The position numbers and the translations under genes are program-made. Positions 37,332 to 46,672 of a stretch of DNA of 64,000 nucleotides are shown piece by piece. The notes below the pieces were generated by a model that saw nothing but the letters and a program-made list of their open reading frames with translations, was not told the origin of the DNA and ran no database searches. How positions within the stretch are numbered: the stretch's first letter is position 1; each line of letters begins with the position of its first letter. The DNA is from Paraburkholderia susongensis. Its GTDB lineage: Bacteria; Pseudomonadota; Gammaproteobacteria; Burkholderiales; Burkholderiaceae. The stretch covers positions 310,001 to 374,000 of the forward strand of contig NZ_FXAT01000006.1 of NCBI RefSeq assembly GCF_900177725.1, given 5' to 3'.

Positions 37332-37631
37332 ATGAGAGAAAACGCCGAGACGCTATTCGTCGCTTCCGAGGACATGGCAACAGCGTTGAACCTGCTGGAG
37401 AGCATTGAGATTGAGGTCGGATTCGATAGCGATGATCCGGAGAGCATCGAGCAGGCGATCCTCGCCGTCGAGGAGGCGATCGATAATCGCCTGGTGGGCT
37501 ATCGCGGCGACGCACGTGTCGAATCGGCGATTCTTCGCGTGAAGTTCGAGTTCCGGTGCGCGATCCTCGATCAGGCCTCGTCCGATGAGGCTGGTGACGA
37601 GGCCATCAGCAGCGTCCACACCCTGCATTGA
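37332..37631 (+). CDS. Small acidic protein of unknown function
   Basis: A 99-residue acidic protein with a strong GGGGAGGG ribosome site before the ATG. The sequence is predicted to be mostly helical (LNLLESIEIE, IEQAILAVEEAIDNRL, ILRVKFEFRCAI). No family is recognised. It stands alone between the LysR gene and the sugar operon. Reality rests on the ribosome site and a balanced amino acid make-up unlike the shadow frames nearby. Confidence 0.55.
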   Translation: MRENAETLFVASEDMATALNLLESIEIEVGFDSDDPESIEQAILAVEEAIDNRLVGYRGDARVESAILRVKFEFRCAILDQASSDEAGDEAISSVHTLH

Positions 37632-38056
37632 TCATTTCGGGTCCATATTCCGGTTGCCAGCCGGGATCGAATGGGCCACGTCATGAGGCGCTGATTCGAT
37701 CCATCAAGAGATCCGAAATTCACAGACAACACAAAATAGATGAGCGTGAAATTGGATGCTATCGCGCGGAGAACTTCCAATCATTTACAACGTTCGTTAT
37801 CCAAACTATAACGCCACCTATTTCAGCATCTTCCCCTTATCGCGACAAAATCGATCTTTCCGCTTACCTCGCCATCAACCTGACTGCGCCTCCTGATATC
37901 GGCCTTTCCGCTTATAGCTTGACAGCAAGCCAGGTACAATCCTCCAGACATTCAATCCAAATCCAGAAGCAACGTTGCTTTGAGCCGCCGAAGTTCGGCG
38001 CCGTCAAATGCGCCGAACCCCGGAAATTACCAAAACGCTTCGCGCGACACCAACCT
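37632..38056. other. Intergenic region downstream of the sugar operon
   Basis: 425 bases of lower GC without a supported gene. It holds one strong stem-loop near 37993-38018 (listed separately). The rest, 37640-37990, is AT-rich and shows nothing recognisable. Confidence 0.5.
37993..38018 (-). terminator. Stem-loop after the sugar operon
   Basis: A perfect 9-bp stem GTTCGGCGC / GCGCCGAAC with an 8-base loop lies 38 bases beyond the stop of the last gene of the leftward operon. There is no clear T tract, so it may be a weak terminator or an mRNA 3' stabiliser. Confidence 0.45.
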
Positions 38057-39484
38057 TTACCCGCCATAACCCGCAATGGCCTTGATCTCCAGATAATCGC
38101 CGAGGCCGAACTCCGCATGCTCGCGGCCGTTGCCCGATTGCTTGTAGCCGCCGAACGGCGCGTTCGAATCCCACGGCGCTTCGTTGATATAGACATTCCC
38201 CACGCGCATCTTCGCGGCGACGCGCCGCGCGCGCTCCTGATCCTTCGTCTGCACGTAGCCCGCGAGCCCGTACGGGCTGTCGTTGGCGATGGCGATGGCT
38301 TGCGCTTCGTCGTCGAACGGAATGATCGACAGCACCGGCCCGAAGATTTCCTCGCGCGCGATGCGCATGTCGGGCGACACATCCGCGAACACCGTCGGGC
38401 GCACGAAGTAGCCTTTGGATATGCCTTCCGGACGGCCCGGGCCACCGGCCGCAAGCGTCGCGCCCTGTTCGATGCCGCTTTCGATCAGCGACTGGATGTG
38501 CGCATACTGCTTTGCGTTGACGACCGGCCCGAGGTCGGTGTCCCCGTTCTCCGGTGCGCCGACGCGAATGCCGTTGGCCGTGTCGGCCGCGATGCGCGCG
38601 GCGCGCTCCATCATCGCGCGCGGTACCAGCATGCGCGTGGGCGCGCTGCACGACTGGCCGCAATTCAGATAGCTCGCACGCACGCCGAACGCGACGGCGC
38701 GCTCGAAATCGGCGTCCTCGAAGATGATGTTGGCCGACTTGCCGCCCAGTTCCTGATGCACGCGCTTGACGCTTTGCGCCGCCGCCGTCGCCACCGCGAT
38801 GCCCGCGCGCGTCGAACCGGTGATCGACACCATGTCCACGCGCGGGTCGCGCGACAGCGCTTCGCCGACCACGCTGCCATCGCCGTTGACGAGATTGAAC
38901 ACGCCTGCGGGAAAGCCCGCGTCGTGGATCATCCGCGCGAACAGCAATGCGCTGTACGGCGAGAATTCGCTCGGCTTCACGACCATCGTGCAGCCGGCCG
39001 CGAGCGCGGGCGCGACCTTCACGACGAGTTGATTCATCGGCCAGTTCCACGGCGTGATGAGCGCGCACACGCCGATCGGTTCTTTTGCGAGCAAGGTCGC
39101 GCCGCGCTGCTCGGTGAAGCTGAATTCGCGCAGCACGCGGATCGCCGTTTCCAGATGCGCGCGGCCCAAGGCGATCTGCGCGCTGCGCGAGAAGCCGCTG
39201 GCGACGCCCATCTCGGCCGTCATCAGCTTCGACATTTCATCGGCGCCCGCGTTGTAGAGTTCGAGCAGACGCGTCAGCAAGCCGAGACGCGTTTCACGCG
39301 TCGTCGCTGACCACGCATCGAAAGCGCGGTGCGCGGCAGCGACAGCGGCGTCCGCGTCCTGCGCATTGCCCATCGCGAGCTGGCCCGTAACCTTCTCGGT
39401 CGCGGGATCGACGATGGCGAAAGTATCCTTGCCGCGCGGCGCGACCCATTGGCCGTCGATGTAAAAGCGATCCGTATCGATCAT
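38057..39484 (-). CDS. Aldehyde dehydrogenase (NAD(P)-dependent)
   Basis: A 475-residue ALDH-superfamily enzyme. TPWNWP (144-149, oxyanion Asn147), the general base in ELGGKS (Glu245) and the nucleophile in NCGQSCSAPTR (Cys279) are all present. It oxidises an aldehyde to the acid. As last gene of an operon with a FucA-like aldolase, its natural substrate is probably the aldehyde released by that aldolase (lactaldehyde- or glycolaldehyde-like), matching the AldA role in fucose breakdown. It starts 13 bases after the SDR gene. Confidence 0.9.
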   Translation of the reverse strand: MIDTDRFYIDGQWVAPRGKDTFAIVDPATEKVTGQLAMGNAQDADAAVAAAHRAFDAWSATTRETRLGLLTRLLELYNAGADEMSKLMTAEMGVASGFSRSAQIALGRAHLETAIRVLREFSFTEQRGATLLAKEPIGVCALITPWNWPMNQLVVKVAPALAAGCTMVVKPSEFSPYSALLFARMIHDAGFPAGVFNLVNGDGSVVGEALSRDPRVDMVSITGSTRAGIAVATAAAQSVKRVHQELGGKSANIIFEDADFERAVAFGVRASYLNCGQSCSAPTRMLVPRAMMERAARIAADTANGIRVGAPENGDTDLGPVVNAKQYAHIQSLIESGIEQGATLAAGGPGRPEGISKGYFVRPTVFADVSPDMRIAREEIFGPVLSIIPFDDEAQAIAIANDSPYGLAGYVQTKDQERARRVAAKMRVGNVYINEAPWDSNAPFGGYKQSGNGREHAEFGLGDYLEIKAIAGYGG

Positions 39485-39497
39485 CGCCCGTCTCCTT

Positions 39498-40262
39498 TCA
39501 ATGGAAGTAGATGCCGCCGCAGACGTTCAGCGCCTGCCCGGTCACGAAGTCCGATTGCTCCGACGCGAAGAACAGCGCTGGCCCGACGATGTCTTCTGGC
39601 TTGCCGAGCCGCTTGAGCGCCGCGACTTCTTCCCAGTGGCGCACGGCTGCCTCGCTGCCAAGATTGTTGCGGCCCATCTCCGTCAGGATGATGCCGGGGC
39701 AGATCGCGTTGACCGTCACGCCGTCCATGCCGACTTCCTGCGCGAGCACACGCGTGAGCGTAATGACGGCGGATTTGGTTGCCGCGTAGTGCCCTTGCAG
39801 CGCGACGCCTTGCCGTCCCGCGATCGAGGCGATGTTGATGACGCGTCCCGACTTGCGTTCGCGCATGTGCGGCACGATGGCCTGACACATCATCAGTACG
39901 CCTTTCACGTTGACGTCGAAGTGCGTGTCCCAGGTCTTCTCGTCGAGGTCCTGCAGCAACGAAAGCTTGAGCACGCCCGCGTTGTTGACGAGCACGTCGA
40001 TGCGGCCCGCCTCTTCGAGCGCGCGGCGCGCGACATCGTTGATCTGCTCGCGCTCGCTCACGTCGAGCGTGTAGAGATAAGCCTTGCGATTGCGCAAGCC
40101 GATCATCTCCGCGGTCTTGCGCAAATCGCCTTCCGTCTGCGGCAGATCGGTGACGATGACGTCATAGCCCGCATCCGCGAAACCCAGTGCCAGCGCCTGC
40201 CCGATGCCGCGGCTCGCGCCCGTGACCAGCGCGACGGGCGTCGTCGTGTTGTTGCTTTGCAT
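39498..40262 (-). CDS. Short-chain dehydrogenase/reductase
   Basis: A 254-residue classical SDR. Cofactor motif TGASRGIG (14-21), NNAG (93-96), catalytic Tyr159 and Lys163 in YAATK. An acidic residue after the second strand (VTDLPQ) suggests NAD preference. It probably oxidises a sugar or polyol hydroxyl to a keto group in the pathway of the surrounding operon. It is the second SDR of the operon and differs clearly from the one at 46673, so two oxidation steps, or two substrates, are likely. Confidence 0.9.
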   Translation of the reverse strand: MQSNNTTTPVALVTGASRGIGQALALGFADAGYDVIVTDLPQTEGDLRKTAEMIGLRNRKAYLYTLDVSEREQINDVARRALEEAGRIDVLVNNAGVLKLSLLQDLDEKTWDTHFDVNVKGVLMMCQAIVPHMRERKSGRVINIASIAGRQGVALQGHYAATKSAVITLTRVLAQEVGMDGVTVNAICPGIILTEMGRNNLGSEAAVRHWEEVAALKRLGKPEDIVGPALFFASEQSDFVTGQALNVCGGIYFH

Positions 40263-40280
40263 GTCGATGTTCTCCGTGAA

Positions 40281-41255
40281 TCAGAATTGAGAGGCCGTCA
40301 GCGGCGCATCCTGGCGTGTGGGCAGCGAGCGCATCGCCTGCAGCGTGTCGTCGAACGACTCGAGCTTGCCTTGCGAGCCGAGGCCCATCGCGACCTTCGC
40401 CGCCACTGCCGACGCGAAGCGCGCGCACTCGCGCAGACTCCAGCCCTTCGTCAGTCCGACGATGATGCCCGCCGTGAAGCTGTCGCCGCAGCCGGTCGTA
40501 TCGGACACGGCAATGTCGAACGCGGGCAGTGTGAACGGCTCGCCGCTTTCCGGCGCGACATACACGCCGTGCGCGCCGAGTGTCAGGATGCAGTTCTTCA
40601 CGCCGCGCGCCTGGAAGAAGCGCGCGACCTCCGCGACGTTGCTCGTTCCCGCCATCTCCGATGCCTCGTCGATGCTCGGCACGAAGTAGTCGAGATACGG
40701 CAGACACGGCTCGACCAGCGCGATGGTCTCCGGCGTCGCCTGGATCAGATCGAAGGTCGTGACGCGGCCCAGTTCCTTCGCGCGGCGCAGGAGCGCGACG
40801 GTCGGCTCGCCGTCGAAGGCTTTCATGAGGCCCGTGCCGCCCACGTGCACGATGCGCGCGTCGAGCGCGGCGTCGAGGGTGTCGGCGCGCACGGTGAAGG
40901 CGTTCGCGCTGCCCGGCACGTGCAGCGCGGGGCGCTCGCCGTTGGGGCGCACGGGCAGTATCGTCGCGGAGGTTTGCACGTCGCTGGTGCGCGAGACCAG
41001 ATCGCAATTGACGCCGTAGCCCTTCATCTTCGTGACGAGGAAGTCGCCCATGTCGTCGGTGCCGACGGTCGTCACCGAGCGCGTGCGGATGCCGAGCATC
41101 GCGCAGGCGACCGAGGTCGCGCCCGCCGTGCCCGCGACCGTCATGCAGATTTCCTCGATATAGGCGGCGCGCCCGCTGGGCGGAATCGCCGTGACCGGGC
41201 GTCCCAGCACGTCCAGCACGTGAAAGCCGATACAGCTAACGTCGAATGTAGTCAC
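40281..41255 (-). CDS. PfkB-family carbohydrate kinase
   Basis: A 324-residue ribokinase-fold kinase. The N-terminal glycine motif is in TVAGTAGATSVACA; the C-terminal signature DTTGCGDSFTAG carries the catalytic base Asp258 and the anion hole. The start is GTG 41255 with a GGGGA site 8 bases upstream. In this operon it most likely phosphorylates a ketose so that the FucA-like aldolase can split it. PfkB kinases also act on adenosine or 2-keto-3-deoxygluconate, but the aldolase context favours a ketose. Confidence 0.9.
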   Translation of the reverse strand: MTTFDVSCIGFHVLDVLGRPVTAIPPSGRAAYIEEICMTVAGTAGATSVACAMLGIRTRSVTTVGTDDMGDFLVTKMKGYGVNCDLVSRTSDVQTSATILPVRPNGERPALHVPGSANAFTVRADTLDAALDARIVHVGGTGLMKAFDGEPTVALLRRAKELGRVTTFDLIQATPETIALVEPCLPYLDYFVPSIDEASEMAGTSNVAEVARFFQARGVKNCILTLGAHGVYVAPESGEPFTLPAFDIAVSDTTGCGDSFTAGIIVGLTKGWSLRECARFASAVAAKVAMGLGSQGKLESFDDTLQAMRSLPTRQDAPLTASQF

Positions 41256-41270
41256 CTTTGTTTCCCCGCA

Positions 41271-42269
41271 TTAGTGAGAGCGGCGGCCCAGCGCGAAGCT
41301 GGCCGCGAGAACGACGAACACCAGCACGCCGATGCCGACCTGCTGCCAGTAGAAATTCCAGCCGACGAGCAGCAGCCCGTTCTTCATCGCGGCGAGCATC
41401 AGCACGCCGATCAGCGTGCCGATCACGCTCGGGCGGCGTTCGCTGCTGAGCGTAGTGCCGATGAAGGTTGCGCCGATCGCATCGAGCAGGAAGGCGTTGC
41501 CGGACAGCGGCACGTAGGACTTGACCGTCGCCGAAAGCAGAATGCCGGTGATGCCCGCGAGCAGCGCGCACGCGACATACACCCACGACAACTGGCGCGC
41601 CACGCGAATGCCCGAATACCGCGCGACGCCGGGCTGCACGCCGAGCGCGACGATCTGCCGCCCGAACACCGAGCGATGCAGGAGCAGATACACCGCGATG
41701 ACGCACAGAAACAGCACGATGACGGGCGTCGGCACATGCAGCAGCGCGGAGCGCGCGATGCTGTCGAACGCCGCAGCCGGCTCGCCGGTGATGAGATAGA
41801 TCGGCTGCCCGCCGCCCGTTGCGAGTTGCTGCGTGCTCTGGCCGATGAACAGCACGCCGAGCGTGGCGAGGAACGGGCTGATCTTGAGTCGCGTGATGAG
41901 CACCGCGTTCAGCAGCCCGACGAATACCGCGACGCCCAACCCCGCCGCGATGCCCGGCAGGATGCCGTGACCCGCGCCGAGCATCATCACGAAGACCATG
42001 CTGGCGAGATCGACCGCGACGCCTACCGACAGATCGATGCCGCCCGAGGACACGACCAGCGTCAGCCCGAGTGCGACGATCGCCAGCAGCACGACGTTGT
42101 TGACGAGTACGTTGAACAGATTGGCCGGGCTCAGGAACGTGTCCGTGACGAGCGAGAACACGACGCAGATGAGCGCGAACACCACGATCAGGCTGTAGTT
42201 CGCCGCGAGCTTGCCGATCTTCGAGAAATGGCGCGACTGTGCGCCGGCAGGTGCGGGTGTGGTGCTCAT
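41271..42269 (-). CDS. Sugar ABC transporter permease (RbsC type), second copy
   Basis: A 332-residue permease with 8-10 helices. The family motif LVVSSGGIDLSVGVAVDLAS and the C-terminal ERRPSVIGTLIGVLMLAAMKNGL identify the ribose/xylose/autoinducer-2 permease family. ATG 42269 overlaps the previous permease stop by 4 bases. Two non-identical permeases suggest a heterodimeric channel. Confidence 0.93.
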   Translation of the reverse strand: MSTTPAPAGAQSRHFSKIGKLAANYSLIVVFALICVVFSLVTDTFLSPANLFNVLVNNVVLLAIVALGLTLVVSSGGIDLSVGVAVDLASMVFVMMLGAGHGILPGIAAGLGVAVFVGLLNAVLITRLKISPFLATLGVLFIGQSTQQLATGGGQPIYLITGEPAAAFDSIARSALLHVPTPVIVLFLCVIAVYLLLHRSVFGRQIVALGVQPGVARYSGIRVARQLSWVYVACALLAGITGILLSATVKSYVPLSGNAFLLDAIGATFIGTTLSSERRPSVIGTLIGVLMLAAMKNGLLLVGWNFYWQQVGIGVLVFVVLAASFALGRRSH

Positions 42270-43300
42270 CGTGCGCTCTCCGGTTTGCGGGCGAAGGACG
42301 TGGTCGCGACGACCAGCAGGATCAGCGCGCCCTGCACGCCGTTCACCCAGTAGCTCGATACGTTCAGCAGCTGGAAGCCGTTGGCGAGGCATCCGATGAA
42401 CAGCACGGAGAGCAGCGTCCCGCCGATGGTCGGCACGAAGCGCCGCGAGAACACCGTGCCGAGCAGCGCGGCCGCGAGCACGGACAGCAGCATGTCGCCG
42501 GAGCCGGGCGTACTCGAACTCAGGCGCGATACCGTCAGCACGGCGGCGATCGCCGCGCACAAGCCGCTGAACAGGTACGTGAACATCAGATAGCGTCTCA
42601 CGCCGATGCCAGCCGAGGCCGCCGCTTCCGGATGGCCGCCGACCGCGTACAGCCGCAGCCCGAAGCCGGTGTAATGCACGAGCAGGATCATCACGACGGA
42701 CGCGAGAATGAATGTCCACGCGAGCGCCGAGATGCCGAGGAAGGACGCCGAACTGATGAACGTCATCAAGGGCGAGGACACGCTGATGACCGTGTTCTGC
42801 GTGACCGTCAGTTCCACGCCCGCCGCGATGTTCATCACCGCGAGCGTGGCGAGCAGCGGCAGAATGCCGAAGTTCACGACCGCGATCGCGTTGAGCAGGC
42901 CGATCGCGAGTCCCGTCACGGCGACGGCGGGTAGCGCGAGCGCATCGGAATAGCCGAGCGTGAGCAGCTTCGCGTACACCGCCGCGCATACGCCCAGGTT
43001 CGCCGCGATCGACAGGTCGATGCCGCCATCGGTCACGTTCGAGCCGCCGCCTATGATGACCATCGACATGCCGAATGCCATCACGCCGAGAATCGCCGAT
43101 TGCTCGACGATGTTGATGAGATTGCCCGGCGTCGTGAAGCCGGGCGCGCCGATCGCGAAGTACAGCAGGATCGCGGCGAAGGCGCCGACCGCGGCGAGCC
43201 GGATCGCCAGTCCGCCGATGGCCTTGCGCCGCTGCCGTGCGGGCACGGCTTCCTGATCGGCGGCGACGTTTTCCAGCAGGGCGCGTTGCGCGGCTGTCAT
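42266..43300 (-). CDS. Sugar ABC transporter permease (RbsC type), first copy
   Basis: A 344-residue permease. VIIGGGSNVTDGGIDLSIAA is the family motif with an insertion, and a longer cytoplasmic N-terminus (about 30 residues) precedes the first helix. A GGAG ribosome site precedes ATG 43300, and the start overlaps the ATPase stop by 4 bases. It partners the second permease. Confidence 0.93.
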   Translation of the reverse strand: MTAAQRALLENVAADQEAVPARQRRKAIGGLAIRLAAVGAFAAILLYFAIGAPGFTTPGNLINIVEQSAILGVMAFGMSMVIIGGGSNVTDGGIDLSIAANLGVCAAVYAKLLTLGYSDALALPAVAVTGLAIGLLNAIAVVNFGILPLLATLAVMNIAAGVELTVTQNTVISVSSPLMTFISSASFLGISALAWTFILASVVMILLVHYTGFGLRLYAVGGHPEAAASAGIGVRRYLMFTYLFSGLCAAIAAVLTVSRLSSSTPGSGDMLLSVLAAALLGTVFSRRFVPTIGGTLLSVLFIGCLANGFQLLNVSSYWVNGVQGALILLVVATTSFARKPESAR

Positions 43301-44832
43301 ACGGAAACTCCTTCGGCAAGATGTGAACCCGGCTGTGAGCCTGATGAAGCGGCGAGCAACTGGTCGCTGTTCAGCCTCTCGCCACTGAATTCGCCGACCA
43401 GCGCGCCGCGATAGATCACCAGCACGCGGTCACAGAAGTCGGAGAGTTCGAGCAGATCGGACGAGAGCATCAGGATCGCCGCGCCTTCGCTCGCGAGACG
43501 ATTGAGCAGCGTGTAGATCTCGACCTTCGCGGCGACGTCGACGGCGACCGTCGGTTCGTCGAGCACATAGACTTTCGACTGGCAGCTCAGCCACTTCGCA
43601 ATGGCGACTTTTTGCTGATTGCCGCCCGAGAGATTACGCACGAGCGCATCGCCGCCGGGCGTCTTGATCGACAGTTCGCGGATGAAATCGCCCACCGCCG
43701 AGCGTTCGTCGCCGCCGCGCATGAAGCCGATGCGGCTATAGCGCGTGAGGCTCGCGAGGCTGACGTTCTCGCGCACCGAGAGGCCGAGCGCGACGCCGTG
43801 CGCGCGGCGGTCTTCGGGCAGCATGGCGATGCCGTTCTTCACGGCGTCCATCGGCGAGGAGAGCGACACGCGCTTGCCGTCCACCGACACCGTGCCTCGA
43901 TCGGCCTGACGCAAGCCGAACAGGCACTGCACGAGCTCTTTCGCGCCGGAGCCGAGCAGGCCCGTCAGGCCAACGATCTCGCCGCGCCGCACGCAGAGGC
44001 TCACGTCGCTGAAGCTGCCTGCGCGCGAGAGATTCGATACCTCGAGCATCGGCGGGCCGAGCTTCAGGTCGCGCGATGGAAACATCTCGCCGACGTCGCG
44101 TGCGATCATCATCGAGATGATGTCGTCCATCGGCGTGGTCCTGGGCGACACGACGCCCACGTCGGTGCCGTTGCGCATCACCGTGACGGTATCGCACAGC
44201 GACTCGATTTCCTGCATGTAGTGCGAGATGAAAATCACCGCGATGCCGTCGTCGCGCAAACGGCGCAGCACCGTGAACAGGTTGTCGACTTCGCGTTTGA
44301 CGAGCGCGGCGGTCGGTTCGTCGAGCACCAGCACTTTCGCCTGCTGCGCGAGCGCTCGCGTGATCTGCACGATCTTTTGCTGGGCGGTCGTGAGGTCCTG
44401 AATCAACAGGTTGGGCGGCAACTCGAGATCGAAGTACTTCTTCAGCAGTTCGGCCGCGCCGCGCTCCATGCGCCGCTTGCTGACGAATGGCCCGATGCGC
44501 GGTTCGTGCCGCAGGAACACCGCCTCGCCGACCGTCGCCGTGGGCACGAGCAGCCGGTCCTGATGGATGAAGTGCACGCCGAGCGCCTCGACGCGCGCGG
44601 GCGTCAGCCGTTCGACACGCTCGCCCATGATGTCGATCTCGCCGGCGTCCGGCACGTTGATGCCCGCCAGCACCTTGATGATGGTCGACTTGCCCGCGCC
44701 GTTCTGCCCGACCAGCCCGTGTATCGTGCCGCACGCGACTTCGAGATCCGCGTCCGCGAGCGCCTGGACCGCGCCGAAGCGTTTGCTGATGCCCTTCATC
44801 GAGATCGCGATGCGCCGTTCGTCGTTGCGCAT
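43297..44832 (-). CDS. Sugar ABC transporter ATP-binding protein (RbsA type, two domains)
   Basis: A 511-residue double ATPase. The first domain has Walker A GQNGAGKST and an altered signature (LTTAQQKIVQI); the second has a degenerate Walker A (GLLGSGAKEL) with an intact signature LSGGNQQKVAIAKWL. This asymmetry is normal for RbsA-type proteins, where only one site hydrolyses ATP well. ATG 44832 follows a perfect AAGGAGG site; the frame reaching 44883 is not needed. It energises the two permeases encoded after it. Confidence 0.93.
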   Translation of the reverse strand: MRNDERRIAISMKGISKRFGAVQALADADLEVACGTIHGLVGQNGAGKSTIIKVLAGINVPDAGEIDIMGERVERLTPARVEALGVHFIHQDRLLVPTATVGEAVFLRHEPRIGPFVSKRRMERGAAELLKKYFDLELPPNLLIQDLTTAQQKIVQITRALAQQAKVLVLDEPTAALVKREVDNLFTVLRRLRDDGIAVIFISHYMQEIESLCDTVTVMRNGTDVGVVSPRTTPMDDIISMMIARDVGEMFPSRDLKLGPPMLEVSNLSRAGSFSDVSLCVRRGEIVGLTGLLGSGAKELVQCLFGLRQADRGTVSVDGKRVSLSSPMDAVKNGIAMLPEDRRAHGVALGLSVRENVSLASLTRYSRIGFMRGGDERSAVGDFIRELSIKTPGGDALVRNLSGGNQQKVAIAKWLSCQSKVYVLDEPTVAVDVAAKVEIYTLLNRLASEGAAILMLSSDLLELSDFCDRVLVIYRGALVGEFSGERLNSDQLLAASSGSQPGSHLAEGVSV

Positions 44833-44972
44833 GTTGCCTCCTTGAACACGCTGCCATCGGCTTTGCTGAGCCGATGGCGTCAATGCGAAACAGCCAATGC
44901 CTGAACGATTGTCTGAGCGCTTATTTGCCTTACTTATTGGCCTTACTTACTTGCCGCGCTCATTTGCGTCAC

Positions 44973-45989
44973 TCACTTGCCGCCGACCTTTTCGGCTTCG
45001 TCGAGAATCGGCTTGGCCGTGACATTGGCGTTCTTCTTCGTGACGAGCACGGCCGGCACGAAAGTGAACGGCGGAACCTGCTCGCCCGACAGATACGCCG
45101 CCACGTTCGCCGCCGAGGTCTTGCCGATTTCATACGGACGCTGCGCGCCCACCGCGCCCGCCGGTGAGTTCGGATCGGCGACCATCTTCACGACATCCGG
45201 GCTGCCGTCGATCGCGTACGTTTTGATCTCCGTGCGCTTGGCCGCCTGCACCGCCTGCGTCGCGCCGATCTGCGGCACGTCCCAGCATGACCAGATAGCG
45301 TTGATCGAGCCTTTATTCGGATACTTGGTCAGCATGTCGGAGACGTTCGAATACGCACTCTGCACCGTGTTCGGGATGACGTCGCGCAGTTCCGGCTGAA
45401 TGATCTTCACGTCCGGGAACGCGCTCAGCACGTACTTCATCTGGTCGTAGCGGATCTTGCAGACCGGCACGCTGTAGAAGCCGTTGAAGACCAGCACGTT
45501 GCCCTTGCCGCCCATGTCGGACACCATCTGCAGCGCGATTTCCGCGCCGAGATCGTAGTTGTTCGACGTCGTCACGTTGAGCGAGTAAGGCGTCGCCGTG
45601 TCGATGGTGAAGAGCGGAATCTTCGCCGCGCGGATCTTTTCCAGCCACGGATTGAGCACGTTCACGTTGCCGAGAATCTCGATGATCGCATCCGGCTTCT
45701 GCGCGATCAGCGTTTGAAGTTGCGCGATCTGCGTCTGGTCCTTGCGGCCCGCGTCGAGCGCGATGGCCGTGCCGCCGAGCCGCTTGATCTCGTCCTGCGC
45801 GCCGCGGAAGGCCATCAGGTCCCAGTAGTGATCGGTGCCGGTGATCGACACGCCGATGCGCTTGCCCTTCAGCGAAGGTTCGGCATGCGCCGTTTGCGCG
45901 GCGAAGGCGAGTGCGGAAAGGAGCGCGGCCGCGATCGGCAGAAAGCGCAGTGAGCTGGGAAGGGGGTGTGCAAGCATCGGTTTTTTCAT
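44973..45989 (-). CDS. Sugar ABC transporter periplasmic binding protein (RbsB type)
   Basis: A 338-residue binding protein. The signal peptide (FLPIAAALLSALAFAAQTAHA) is cleaved near residue 36, and the mature part starts KGKRIGVSITGTDHYWDLMA. The ligand cleft has aromatic and acidic residues typical of periplasmic-binding-protein-like I proteins (IDTATPY, YAIDGSPDVV). An AGGAGACG site precedes the ATG. The gene is followed by 140 bases of stop-rich repeat before the ATPase gene, which may allow its mRNA to be kept in excess. Confidence 0.92.
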   Translation of the reverse strand: MKKPMLAHPLPSSLRFLPIAAALLSALAFAAQTAHAEPSLKGKRIGVSITGTDHYWDLMAFRGAQDEIKRLGGTAIALDAGRKDQTQIAQLQTLIAQKPDAIIEILGNVNVLNPWLEKIRAAKIPLFTIDTATPYSLNVTTSNNYDLGAEIALQMVSDMGGKGNVLVFNGFYSVPVCKIRYDQMKYVLSAFPDVKIIQPELRDVIPNTVQSAYSNVSDMLTKYPNKGSINAIWSCWDVPQIGATQAVQAAKRTEIKTYAIDGSPDVVKMVADPNSPAGAVGAQRPYEIGKTSAANVAAYLSGEQVPPFTFVPAVLVTKKNANVTAKPILDEAEKVGGK

Positions 45990-46013
45990 CGTCGTCTCCT
46001 GATTGTTGGGCTT

Positions 46014-46658
46014 TTAGTCGCGGTGGCCGTAATTGCTCATGCGTGCAATCACGTTGCCGATCTCATCGACCGACAAAAGCGGCGGTTCCTGCACCTGAAG
46101 ACACGTCAGATACTGACGCGCCAGTGTTTCGACTTCGACGGCGAGCCACATCGCGCTGTCGAGCGAGGTGCCGGTCGCGATCATCCCGTGATGCGCGAGC
46201 AGGCACGCCTTGCGGCCTTCGAGCGCGGCGAGCGCATTGGCCGACAGTTCTTCGGTGCCGAAGGTCGCATAGGGTGCGCAGCGGATATCGCTGCCGCCCG
46301 CGACGGCGACCATGTAGTGAATCGGCGGAATCGGGCGCTCGAGAATCGACAGCGACGTGCAGTAGACCGGATGTGCGTGCACCACTGCGGTCACGTCGGC
46401 GCGGGCGCGCAGGATGTCGAGATGAAAGCGCCATTCGCTCGACGGCTGACGCTTGCCGTGCGCCTCGCCGTCCATGCTCATGAAGACGATGTCGTCGGGC
46501 TGCATTACGTCGTAGGGCATGCTCGTCGGCGTCACCAGCATGCCGTCTTCGTGACGCACGCTGATGTTGCCCGACGTGCCCTGGTTGATGCTCAGCGCGT
46601 TCATGCGACGGCATGCGTCGATGATCGACTGACGTTTCTGGAGATCGTGTTCGGTCAT
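46014..46658 (-). CDS. Class II aldolase, FucA (L-fuculose-1-phosphate aldolase)-like
   Basis: A 214-residue zinc aldolase, close in length to E. coli FucA (215). Expected metal and catalytic residues are placed as in FucA: Glu75 (SSEW), His94 and His96 (VVHAHP), and His156/157 (LLAHHGM); the phosphate-binding loop is NQGTSGNIS. It should split a ketose-1-phosphate into dihydroxyacetone phosphate and an aldehyde. Supporting this, a kinase and an aldehyde dehydrogenase share the operon. Rhamnulose- or ribulose-phosphate activity, or epimerase-like activity of this fold, remain possible. Confidence 0.9.
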   Translation of the reverse strand: MTEHDLQKRQSIIDACRRMNALSINQGTSGNISVRHEDGMLVTPTSMPYDVMQPDDIVFMSMDGEAHGKRQPSSEWRFHLDILRARADVTAVVHAHPVYCTSLSILERPIPPIHYMVAVAGGSDIRCAPYATFGTEELSANALAALEGRKACLLAHHGMIATGTSLDSAMWLAVEVETLARQYLTCLQVQEPPLLSVDEIGNVIARMSNYGHRD

Positions 46659-46672
46659 GGTCGGCCTCGCGG

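Noticed and set aside
39501..42353. A 950-residue open frame on the plus strand
   Set aside because: It lies antisense to an SDR, a kinase and a permease with intact motifs. The product is His/Arg/Asp-rich with no domain, as expected for a high-GC shadow frame.
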